Shown one piece after another: positions 9,111 through 16,471 of a DNA stretch of 64,000 nt; position 1 is the stretch's first letter, and every line of letters begins with the position of its first letter. The translations under genes and the position numbers were made by a program. The DNA is taken from assembly GCF_009862265.1 (NCBI RefSeq), contig NZ_WWGX01000068.1, positions 142 to 64,141 of the forward strand, written 5' to 3'. The notes beneath the pieces are model-generated. The model was not told where the DNA came from. It saw nothing but the letters and a program-made list of their open reading frames with translations, and made no database searches. Source of the DNA: Streptomyces sp. SID8352. Its GTDB lineage: Bacteria; Actinomycetota; Actinomycetes; Streptomycetales; Streptomycetaceae.

Positions 9111-10313
9111 TCACGCCCGCGCCGCGTCGAGTTCGGCCTCGATCAGGTCGGCCGCCATCGGGGTACCGTCCTCCCCGGCCATCCCGTCGCGGACCTCCGC
9201 CAGCCGCCGGGCCACCTCGGGGTCGTCCACCAGGGCGAGGGCGGCGGCGCGCAGCGCCTCGGCGGTGGCCTCCCCGGCGGGCAGGTGCCGGGCGACGCCG
9301 AGCGCCTGGAGCATGTCGGCGTTGCCGAACTGGTCCACCGCCTGGGGTACGGCGATCATCGGGGTGGCTGTCGCCAGCCCCTCCTGGCTGCCGCCCGCGC
9401 CCGCGTGGGTGACGAACAGGTCGGCCTGCCTGAGGACCGCCAACTGCGGTACCCAGGAGCGCACTTCGACGTTGGCCGGGAGATCGCCCAGGTCGTCGGC
9501 GGTCACGTGCCGGCCGACCTGGAGCACCACGTGCCAGCCGGGCAGACCGGCGAACGCCCGCACACAGGCGCGGTAGAAGGCGGGCTGCTTGGTGAAGGAG
9601 GAGCCCAGTGACACCAGGACCACCTTCTCCGCGCCCTCGGGACGCCGCCAGTCGCCCTCGGTGGCGCGGCCGCCCTGGCAGGCGCCGACGAAGGTGTACG
9701 TGGTCTCGTCCACCCGGTCGGCGTGCGGCTGGAGCGCCTTGGGGATCAGCACCAGGGAGCGGCGGGGCCGGCCCACGAAGGGGTCCGGGTGGGTCGTGAT
9801 GCCGTTCTCCTCCAGCCAGGCGTGGAAGCGGGCGTAGTAGGCCCGGCCGCGCTCGGTGCGCAGCGGCTCCTCCCACATCGGCTCGCCGACCTCCTTCTCG
9901 TAGCCCTCCCAGGCGACGAGGTTCGGGGAGAGCGAGACGGCGGGCACGCCCCAGCGGTGGGCCAGGACCCGGGCGGGGTAGGAGGTGATGTCGTGCAGCA
10001 CGAGGTCCGGCTCATCGCCCCGGTAGGCCTCGACGAGTTGCGGGAGCGCCTGGATCGCGTCCGCCAGGAACGGCTCGACGTTGTCCAGCAGGGTGCTCCC
10101 CCACGCCTCCGGGTCGGCGTCCGGGCCGGGCAGGGTGCTGTTCCACGGCCGGGGCTCGGCGCCGGTGCCGGCCACCTTCTCCGCGAAGTGCGGCGGGATC
10201 GCGTAGGTCACCCGGTGCCCCCGCGCGACCAGTTCGCGGATCACCTCCAGACTGGGGTTCACGTGGCCGTGGGCGGCGATGGAGAACATGGCGATGTGAG
10301 CGGGAGCGGTCAT
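9111..10313 (-). CDS. Macrolide-inactivating glycosyltransferase (OleD/MgtA-like, GT1)
   Basis: A 400-residue GT-B enzyme that by family moves glucose from UDP-glucose to the 2'-OH of the macrolide desosamine sugar, inactivating the drug. It is close to S. antibioticus OleD and S. lividans Mgt through its whole length as I recall them. The N-terminal AAHGHVNPSLEV holds the catalytic His, and the C-terminal donor-binding signature is THAGAGGSQEG followed by VPQAVDQFGNADML. The start at 10313 (MTAPAHIAMFS) is chosen because the family begins here; the longer frame reaches into non-coding DNA. It stands alone, closed by a strong hairpin, with a palindromic operator just upstream, so it is probably an inducible self-protection gene. 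Confidence 0.93.
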   Translation of the reverse strand: MTAPAHIAMFSIAAHGHVNPSLEVIRELVARGHRVTYAIPPHFAEKVAGTGAEPRPWNSTLPGPDADPEAWGSTLLDNVEPFLADAIQALPQLVEAYRGDEPDLVLHDITSYPARVLAHRWGVPAVSLSPNLVAWEGYEKEVGEPMWEEPLRTERGRAYYARFHAWLEENGITTHPDPFVGRPRRSLVLIPKALQPHADRVDETTYTFVGACQGGRATEGDWRRPEGAEKVVLVSLGSSFTKQPAFYRACVRAFAGLPGWHVVLQVGRHVTADDLGDLPANVEVRSWVPQLAVLRQADLFVTHAGAGGSQEGLATATPMIAVPQAVDQFGNADMLQALGVARHLPAGEATAEALRAAALALVDDPEVARRLAEVRDGMAGEDGTPMAADLIEAELDAARA

Positions 10314-10320
10314 GCGCCCA

Positions 10321-10356
10321 CGATATTCGAGACGAGACGTCTCGTTCAAATCAATT
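10321..10356 (-). promoter_or_regulatory. Palindromic operator overlapping glycosyltransferase promoter
   Basis: The 14-bp perfect palindrome ACGAGACGTCTCGT lies at 10332-10345, 19 bases before the glycosyltransferase start. It sits between a possible TTGAAC -35 and an AATAT-containing -10 read on the minus strand. Such sequences are typical operators for TetR-family repressors. No repressor gene lies beside it, so the cognate regulator would act in trans. Confidence 0.6.
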
Positions 10357-10540
10357 TCCCGCCCTTCCGAGGGGCCTCGCCCCGGCCACCGCGCACACGT
10401 CCCCACCAGTGCCAATGCGACACTGGCCCGCGGACCACGGGGACCCGGAGGGCCCACGGACCGGGGGCAGCGGGGGACCGCGGCCCCGGCCCCGGGGACC
10501 CACGGGGCCGGACACGGACACATGGACACGGAGGCGGGCG

Positions 10541-11407
10541 ATGGACGAGGCACGGGCACGGGAGGTACTGGACGCGGCGGGGGTGCTGCCGGGCCCGGCG
10601 GTGCGGGGGGCGCGGCTGCTGGCCCTGGGCGAGAACGCCGTGTTCGCGGCCGGGGACCTGGCGGTCAAGGTGGGCCGGGACGCCGAACTCCTGCTCCGCG
10701 CCCGCCGGGAGCTGGCCGTCTCCGCCTGGCTGGCCGCGGAGGGCGTACCCGCGGTGCGGGCGGCCGAGCCGGAGGCGCTGCTGGTGGGCGGACATCCGGT
10801 GACCGTCTGGCACCGGCTGGCCGACCCGGTCCGCCCCACCGAACCCCGCGACGTGGCCGCGCTGCTGCGGCTGGTGCACGCCCTGCCCGCCCCCGGCTTC
10901 GCCCTGCCGCCGCGCGAACTGCTGGACGGGGTGGAGCGCTGGCTGCGGCTGGCGGGCGACACCGTCGACCCGGAGGACGCCGCCTATCTGCGCGCCCGCC
11001 GGGACGGCTTCGCCGCGGCCGCCGCCGCGCTCACCCCGCGTCTGGCGCCGGGCCCGATCCACGGCGACGCGCTGCCCCGCAACGTGCACATCGGCCCGGA
11101 CGGCCCGGTCCTGGTCGACCTGGAGACCTTCTCCTCGGATCTGCGCGAGCACGACCTCGTCGTCATGGCGCTCAGCCGCGACCGCTACGGGCTGCCCGCC
11201 GAGGCGTACGACGCCTTCACCTCGACTTACGGCTGGGACGTGCGCGAGTGGGACGGCTGCGCGGTGCTGCGGGGCGCCCGGGAGACCGCCAGTTGCGCCT
11301 GGGTCGCCCAGCACGCGCCCGGCAACCCCAAGGCACTCACCGAGTTCCGCCGCCGGGTGGCCTCCCTGCGCGACGAGGACCCGGCGGTCCGCTGGTACCC
11401 CTTCTGA
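10541..11407 (+). CDS. APH-fold phosphotransferase family protein
   Basis: A 288-residue kinase-like protein of the aminoglycoside phosphotransferase/choline kinase superfamily. The catalytic loop IHGDALPRNVHI keeps the Asp and Asn, and DLETF supplies the metal-binding Asp, so it should be catalytically competent. The nucleotide-binding lobe contains AVKVGRD. The ATG at 10541 follows GGAGG; the longer frame from 10409 has low-complexity sequence ahead of it. It is divergent from the macrolide glycosyltransferase, which invites the idea of a resistance pair, but the substrate is unknown and many such proteins are not antibiotic kinases. Confidence 0.85.
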   Translation: MDEARAREVLDAAGVLPGPAVRGARLLALGENAVFAAGDLAVKVGRDAELLLRARRELAVSAWLAAEGVPAVRAAEPEALLVGGHPVTVWHRLADPVRPTEPRDVAALLRLVHALPAPGFALPPRELLDGVERWLRLAGDTVDPEDAAYLRARRDGFAAAAAALTPRLAPGPIHGDALPRNVHIGPDGPVLVDLETFSSDLREHDLVVMALSRDRYGLPAEAYDAFTSTYGWDVREWDGCAVLRGARETASCAWVAQHAPGNPKALTEFRRRVASLRDEDPAVRWYPF

Positions 11408-11413
11408 CGGGCC

Positions 11414-11432
11414 GCCGCCCGGCCGGGGCGGC
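11414..11432. terminator. Bidirectional hairpin between convergent genes
   Basis: A perfect 7-bp stem (11414-11420 with 11426-11432) and five-base loop lies in the 42-base gap between two converging genes. There is no U-tract on either strand. Confidence 0.45.
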
Positions 11433-11449
11433 ACCGGAGCGCCGACCGC

Positions 11450-12172
11450 TCAGACGTGCTCCCCGACCGGCTCGCGGAGCGGCCAGGCGCCGTCGATCAC
11501 GGCCGTCGCGTCGCCCTTGCGGCGCAGGAAGCCCTGGAAGTCCGCCGCCCAGGCGGCGTGCCACTCGATCTGACGGCGGTGCAGCTCCGCCGGACCGAGG
11601 GCCGCCACCTTGGGGTGGCGGTCGGCTATCGCGCAGGCCAGCCGGGCCGCGGCCAGCGCGTCGGCCCCCGCCTCGTGCGCCCCGTCGAGCGGGACGCCGT
11701 ACTCGGCGCAGACGGCTTCGAGCGTGCGCTTGCCGCGCCGGTAGCGGTCGACGGCCCGGTCGATGGTGTACGGGTCGACTACGGGGGCCGGGTCCTGCCC
11801 GCCCATGCGCTCGCGCAGCGACGGCAGCCCGTGCCGCCGCAGCTCGGCGGAGAGCAGGGTCAGGTCGAAGGCCGCGTTGTACGCGACGACCGGCACCCCC
11901 GCCGTCCAGTGGGAGACGAGGACCCGGGCGATGGCGTCCGCGACCCGGTCGGCCGGGCTGCCCTCGGCGGCGGCCCGCTCGGTGCTTATCCCGTGCACCG
12001 CGATGGCCTCGGCGGGGATCTCCACCCCGGGGTCGGCCAGCCACTCCCGGCGGCCCAGCGGCCGGCCGTCCCTCACCTCGATCACGGCACCCGTGACGAT
12101 GCGCGCCTCGCGCGGATCGGTGCCCGTCGTCTCCAGGTCGAAGCCGATCAGAAGCTGCCGGTGCCAGCCCAT
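11450..12172 (-). CDS. DEDDh 3'-5' exonuclease family protein
   Basis: A 240-residue protein with the DnaQ-like exonuclease fold. ExoI is FDLETTG, ExoII is YNAAFDLTLL, and ExoIII is HEAGADALAA with the conserved His and Asp, so all four acidic metal ligands are present. It resembles stand-alone DNA polymerase III epsilon-like nucleases of Streptomyces, likely acting in DNA repair or nucleic-acid trimming; no polymerase subunit is near. The ATG at 12172 (MGWHRQLL) follows GAGGAGG at good spacing. The frame extends up to 12238 but the added residues look non-coding. Confidence 0.9.
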   Translation of the reverse strand: MGWHRQLLIGFDLETTGTDPREARIVTGAVIEVRDGRPLGRREWLADPGVEIPAEAIAVHGISTERAAAEGSPADRVADAIARVLVSHWTAGVPVVAYNAAFDLTLLSAELRRHGLPSLRERMGGQDPAPVVDPYTIDRAVDRYRRGKRTLEAVCAEYGVPLDGAHEAGADALAAARLACAIADRHPKVAALGPAELHRRQIEWHAAWAADFQGFLRRKGDATAVIDGAWPLREPVGEHV

Positions 12173-12289
12173 GGGCGGTCCCCCTCCTCGGTGGTGCTCT
12201 CCCCCAGTGGTCTCCACCATCGCACGCGCCACTGACATCCGGTGGGCCGCCGTCCGTTCATCCGCGCGGCCCTCCGCACCCGGGCGCGC

Positions 12290-13537
12290 TCAGGAGACCG
12301 GGCGCGAATCCGCCCACATCAGCTCGAACTCCTCGCGATATGTCGGAAAGAGTCCTACTTCCTCCATCTGGCCGGACTTGACCACCTTGGTCCCGTCACG
12401 GCCGTTGCGCAGCACCAGCACCGGGGCCTCCATGCCGCGCGTCCGGCGCAGATAGGACTGCACCACGGCCATGCCGTCGGCACCGTCCCCGTCGACCAGG
12501 TAGGCGGTGAAGCGGGGCGTCTCGTCGAAGACCTGGATCCCGAACGCCCCCGGGTCCCGCAGCCGGGCCCGCACCCGGCGCATGTGCAGGATGTTCATCT
12601 CCACCGCCCGACTCAACTCGCCCCGCTTGATGCCCAGTTCCCGTTCCCGGCGCTTGATGGCGCTGGAGGCCGGGTTGAGGAACAGCAGCCGCACCCGCCC
12701 CCCGGCCTCGGCCAGCCGGATCAGCCGGCGGCCGGAGAAGTTCTGCACCAGCAGGTTGAGCCCGATGCCCAGGGCGTCGAGGCGGCGGGCGCCGCCGAAC
12801 AGGTCCTCGGCCGGGAACTGGCGCAGCAGCCGGACCCGGTCGGAGTGCACGGCGACCACGTCGGCGTAACGGTCGCCGACGAGGTCCTCCACCGCGTCCA
12901 CCGGCAGCCGCCGGGCCGAGGGCACGTCGCCACCCGCGCCGAGCACCTCCAGCAGCCGCGCCGAGGCCCGCTCCGCCTGGTTCAGCACCGCCTCCGACAG
13001 GGCCCGGTTGCGGGAGACCACGTTGCGGGTCACCTCCAGCTCGTCGAGGGCCAGCTCGACGTCCCGGCGCTCGTCGAGGTAGGGCTCGAAGCAGGGCCAG
13101 TGCTGGACCATCAGCTCGCGGAGCTGCGGCAGGGTGAGGAAGCTCAGCACGTTGTCGTCGGCCGGGTCGAGCAGATAGCCCTTGCGGCGGCTGACCTCGC
13201 GGACGGCCACCGCCCGCTGCACCCACTCCTGCCCGGCGGGACCGGCCGCCGCGATCACCCACTCGTCGCCGTGGACCGGCTCGTAGACGGGCCGCAGCAC
13301 GGCGGCGACGACCGCGCGCAGCCGCTGCTCGACGAGGTTCAGCCAGATGTAGGCGCGACCGGCCCGCTGGGCGCGGGTGCGCACCTCGTGCCAGTCCCGC
13401 GCGTCCCAGTCCAGCTCCGGTCCGATGGCGCCCACGTCCATCGGCCGTGCCAGGGACACCGCACCGGGCGGGACGTCCGGGGAGGTCCCCTCCTGTCCGT
13501 CGTCACCAGGGGGCAGCTCCAGCCCTCCCGAGCCCAC
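12290..13537 (-). CDS. SAV2148-type HEPN domain-containing protein
   Basis: A 415-residue protein I recognise as the conserved Streptomyces family named after SAV2148, with a HEPN-like helical N-terminal part. The C-terminal third (VRLLFLNPASSAIKRRE and DETPRFTAYLVDGDGADG) resembles the PLD-like sensor domain found in some regulators. Its biochemical role is not known; HEPN proteins are often RNases, but no clear RxxxxH motif could be assigned. The GTG at 13537 (VGSGGLELPPGD) matches the family start as I recall it; an upstream extension to 13588 is low complexity. It is divergent from glgX. Confidence 0.8.
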   Translation of the reverse strand: MGSGGLELPPGDDGQEGTSPDVPPGAVSLARPMDVGAIGPELDWDARDWHEVRTRAQRAGRAYIWLNLVEQRLRAVVAAVLRPVYEPVHGDEWVIAAAGPAGQEWVQRAVAVREVSRRKGYLLDPADDNVLSFLTLPQLRELMVQHWPCFEPYLDERRDVELALDELEVTRNVVSRNRALSEAVLNQAERASARLLEVLGAGGDVPSARRLPVDAVEDLVGDRYADVVAVHSDRVRLLRQFPAEDLFGGARRLDALGIGLNLLVQNFSGRRLIRLAEAGGRVRLLFLNPASSAIKRRERELGIKRGELSRAVEMNILHMRRVRARLRDPGAFGIQVFDETPRFTAYLVDGDGADGMAVVQSYLRRTRGMEAPVLVLRNGRDGTKVVKSGQMEEVGLFPTYREEFELMWADSRPVS

Positions 13538-13888
13538 CCGCGCACCGCCTTCCGCTCCCCGAGCACTCCCGGGGCTTCCCCGTCCCAACGATCAAGGAAG
13601 GGTACTCCGGGAGGGGTGCGCGGTGCAGCCCGATGGATCGCCAGGTTTTGCCAACCTCCTTGATCCACTGTGCCGTTCCCGGGCCGTCGGGGAGGTGCCG
13701 AGTGAGCGGATTCATAGCGGCGGCCCGCCGCGCCCGGTCCGCGCGCCCCGGCGCCCCGCCCGGCGCACGGGTGGCGGGGGCGGCCGAAGGCGGGTAGGGG
13801 ACACTGCGGCGCCGGGCGGCCCCCGGGCCGGGCGGGCACGGAACCGGGTCGTCCGCACCGGTGCCGTCCACCTGCGAGAGTCGGCCCC
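13538..13888. other. Divergent control region between HEPN gene and glgX
   Basis: A 351-base region without a credible gene. It should carry promoters for both neighbours. The clearest structure is the nested dyad at 13635-13666; the left part (13590-13625) is purine-rich with GGAAGGG and GGGAGGGG runs. Confidence 0.5.
13635..13666. promoter_or_regulatory. Nested inverted repeat, candidate operator
   Basis: Two inverted repeats are nested: outer GGATC (13635-13639) with GATCC (13662-13666), inner AGGTT (13643-13647) with AACCT (13653-13657). The patch is less GC-rich than its surroundings. Binding by a dimeric regulator of the HEPN gene or glgX is an inference. Confidence 0.4.
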
Positions 13889-16087
13889 ATGCTGCTCTGG
13901 CCCGGACAGTCGTATCCGCTGGGCGCCGCGTACGACGGCGCCGGCACCAACTTCGCGGTCTTCACCGGGGCCGCCGACCGGGTGGACCTGTGCCTGCTGC
14001 ACGACGACGGCTCGGAGACCGCCGTCGAGCTGCGGGAGAACGACGCGTTCGTGCGGCACGCCTACGTGCCGGGCGTGATGCCGGGGCAGCGCTACGGCTT
14101 CCGCGCGCACGGCCCGTACGCCCCCGAGCGCGGGGCGCGCTGCAACTCCGCGAAGCTGCTCCTGGACCCGTACGCCCGTGCGGTCAGCGGCTCGGTGCGG
14201 TGGGGCGAGGAGGTCTACGGCCACCGCGCCGACGCACCCGAACGGCGCAACGACCTGGACTCGGCGGCGCACACGATGTCCTCGGTCGTCGTCAACCCGT
14301 ACTTCGACTGGGGCGACGACCGGAGCCCCCGAACGGAGTACCACCGCACCGTGATCTACGAGGCCCATGTGAAGGGCCTGACGATGCGGCACCCGGCGGT
14401 CCCGGAGGAACTGCGCGGCACCTACGCGGCGCTGGCGCACCCGGCGGTGCTCGGACACCTGACCGATCTGGGGGTGACGGCGCTGGAGCTGATGCCGGTG
14501 CACCAGTTCGTCCACGACCACCGGCTGGCCGACCTGGGGCTGCGCAACTACTGGGGCTACAACACCATCGGCTTCTTCGCCCCGCACAACGGCTACGCCT
14601 CCTGGGGCGACCGGGGCCAGCAGGTGCTGGAGTTCAAGTCGGCGGTGAAGGCGCTGCACGCGGCCGGCATCGAGGTGATCCTCGACGTGGTCTACAACCA
14701 CACGGCCGAGGGAAACCACCTGGGCCCGACCCTGTCCTTCAAGGGCCTGGACAACGCCTCGTACTACCGGCTGGCCGACGACCGCCGGTACTACACGGAC
14801 ACCACCGGCACCGGGAACTCGCTGCTGATGCGGTCCCCGCACGTGCTTCAGATGATCATGGACTCGCTCCGCTACTGGGTGACCGAGATGCACGTCGACG
14901 GCTTCCGCTTCGACCTGGCGGCGACCCTGGCCCGGCAGTTCCACGAGGTGGACCGGCTGTCGGCCTTCTTCGACCTGGTGCAGCAGGACCCGGTGGTCTC
15001 GCGGGTGAAACTGATCGCGGAGCCCTGGGACCTGGGCGAGGGCGGCTACCAGGTGGGCAACTTCCCGCCGCTGTGGACCGAGTGGAACGGGAAGTACCGG
15101 GACACCGTGCGGGACCTGTGGCGCGGCGAGCCGCGCACCCTCGCGGAGTTCGCCTCACGGCTGACCGGCTCCTCCGACCTCTACCAGGGCGACGGGCGGC
15201 GCCCGCTGGCCTCGGTCAACTTCGTCACCTGCCACGACGGCTTCACCCTGCGCGACCTCGTCTCGTACCACCACAAGCGCAACGGCGCGAACGGCGAGGA
15301 CGACCGGGACGGCGAGGACCACAACCGGTCCTGGAACTGCGGCGCCGAGGGCGAGACCGACGACCCCGCCGTGCGGGAGCTGCGGGAGCGGCAGATGCGG
15401 AACCTCGTCGCCACGCTCCTGCTCTCCCAGGGCGTGCCGATGCTCGCCCACGGCGACGAGTTCGCCCGCACCCAGCACGGCAACAACAACGCGTACTGCC
15501 AGGACAACGAGACGGCGTGGGTGGCCTGGCCGGACGCCGGGGACGGGGAGGGGTCAGGGGCGGGCGGCGCGGAGCCGGGCGGGGGCGAGCCCGGCGCGGA
15601 CGCGGAGCCCAGTGCGGACGCGGAGCCCGGCGCGGGGCTGCTGGAGTTCACCCGGGCGATGGTGCGGCTGCGCGCGGACCACCCGGTCTTCCGGCGGCGG
15701 CGGTTCTTCCGGGGGCGGCCCCCGCGGACGGCCCGCGACCGGCCCTCGGACATCGCCTGGTTCACCCCCCGGGGTACGGAGATGACCCGCCGGGACTGGC
15801 ACGCGGCGCGTGCCGCGGCGCTGACGGTCTTCCTCAACGGCGACGCGATCTCCGAACCGGGCCCGCGCGGGGAGCGCGTCACCGACGACTCGTTCCTGCT
15901 GCTGTTCAACGCCTCGCCGAAGCCCGTGGACTTCGTGGTGCCGACGGGCCACGGGCGGCACTGGCGGGTGGTCGTCGACACCGCCCTCCCCGGCGGCCTC
16001 CCCCGGGACGGGGGCGCCGAGGCGACGGAGGGCACGGTGCTGCGGCTGGCCGACCGGAGCGTGGCGGTGCTGCGGCGGCCGGTGTGA
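13889..16087 (+). CDS. glgX: Glycogen debranching enzyme GlgX
   Basis: A 732-residue GH13 isoamylase-type enzyme that cleaves alpha-1,6 branches of glycogen, supplying maltodextrins for TreY/TreZ encoded downstream. An N-terminal CBM48-like domain (WPGQSYPLGAAYDGAGTNFA) precedes the barrel. The four GH13 regions are DVVYNHTAEG, DGFRFDLAA (nucleophile Asp), IAEPWD (acid/base Glu) and VTCHDGFTL. An unusual Gly/Ala/Glu-rich insert of about 38 residues (548-585) sits after TAWVAWPD and contains a short duplication. The ATG at 13889 opens with the family start MLLWPGQSYPLG. Confidence 0.96.
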   Translation: MLLWPGQSYPLGAAYDGAGTNFAVFTGAADRVDLCLLHDDGSETAVELRENDAFVRHAYVPGVMPGQRYGFRAHGPYAPERGARCNSAKLLLDPYARAVSGSVRWGEEVYGHRADAPERRNDLDSAAHTMSSVVVNPYFDWGDDRSPRTEYHRTVIYEAHVKGLTMRHPAVPEELRGTYAALAHPAVLGHLTDLGVTALELMPVHQFVHDHRLADLGLRNYWGYNTIGFFAPHNGYASWGDRGQQVLEFKSAVKALHAAGIEVILDVVYNHTAEGNHLGPTLSFKGLDNASYYRLADDRRYYTDTTGTGNSLLMRSPHVLQMIMDSLRYWVTEMHVDGFRFDLAATLARQFHEVDRLSAFFDLVQQDPVVSRVKLIAEPWDLGEGGYQVGNFPPLWTEWNGKYRDTVRDLWRGEPRTLAEFASRLTGSSDLYQGDGRRPLASVNFVTCHDGFTLRDLVSYHHKRNGANGEDDRDGEDHNRSWNCGAEGETDDPAVRELRERQMRNLVATLLLSQGVPMLAHGDEFARTQHGNNNAYCQDNETAWVAWPDAGDGEGSGAGGAEPGGGEPGADAEPSADAEPGAGLLEFTRAMVRLRADHPVFRRRRFFRGRPPRTARDRPSDIAWFTPRGTEMTRRDWHAARAAALTVFLNGDAISEPGPRGERVTDDSFLLLFNASPKPVDFVVPTGHGRHWRVVVDTALPGGLPRDGGAEATEGTVLRLADRSVAVLRRPV

Positions 16088-16124
16088 GGGAGGCGGCGGC
16101 CGGTGTGAGGGAGGCGGCGGCCGG
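16072..16124. repeat. 21-bp tandem duplication across the glgX stop codon
   Basis: About two and a half copies of a 21-bp unit run through the last glgX codons, its TGA and into the spacer. The second copy therefore repeats the end of the gene, including a stop triplet. It leaves the GlgX protein unchanged and looks like replication slippage. Confidence 0.7.
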
Positions 16125-16471
16125 GGCAATTGGGCGCGCGGGCCTCGGGCGGGGGCCTCGGGCGCGGGTCGCTGGACGCGGGCCGTTCGCGGCGGGCGGC
16201 GCGGGCGGGGGCGAGCCGTACCCGGCGGCCGGGCGGTGGCACAGGCGCCCCCGCGCGCGGGCGGCCTGTAGCCGCCCCCGGCGTGCGGACGGCACGCTCG
16301 CCCCGGCGCGCGGAACGGGTCCGGCGGCGCTCCGGCGTGCGCGCGGCGCGGGCCCCCTGAAGGCGGCGCCCGCCACCCGGCGCGCGCCCGTTTCACCCGT
16401 TCGGGGGGTGGATCGTCCGTGCGGCGCACCGGTGGCACGGGCGGGGCCGACCGGGAGGGTACGCAGGTTCC
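16125..16471. other. glgX-treY spacer, no gene seen
   Basis: This spacer is extremely GC-rich, with GGGCGCGCGGGCCTCGGG-type low complexity. No promoter, hairpin terminator or coding region could be assigned. The treY start at its right edge lacks a strong ribosome-binding site, with GGGAGGG about 15 bases upstream. Confidence 0.4.

Noticed and set aside
10541..11407. Assignment as a specific aminoglycoside resistance kinase
   Set aside because: The fold and catalytic residues fit the superfamily, but substrate-specific motifs were not recognised and the neighbour is a macrolide enzyme.
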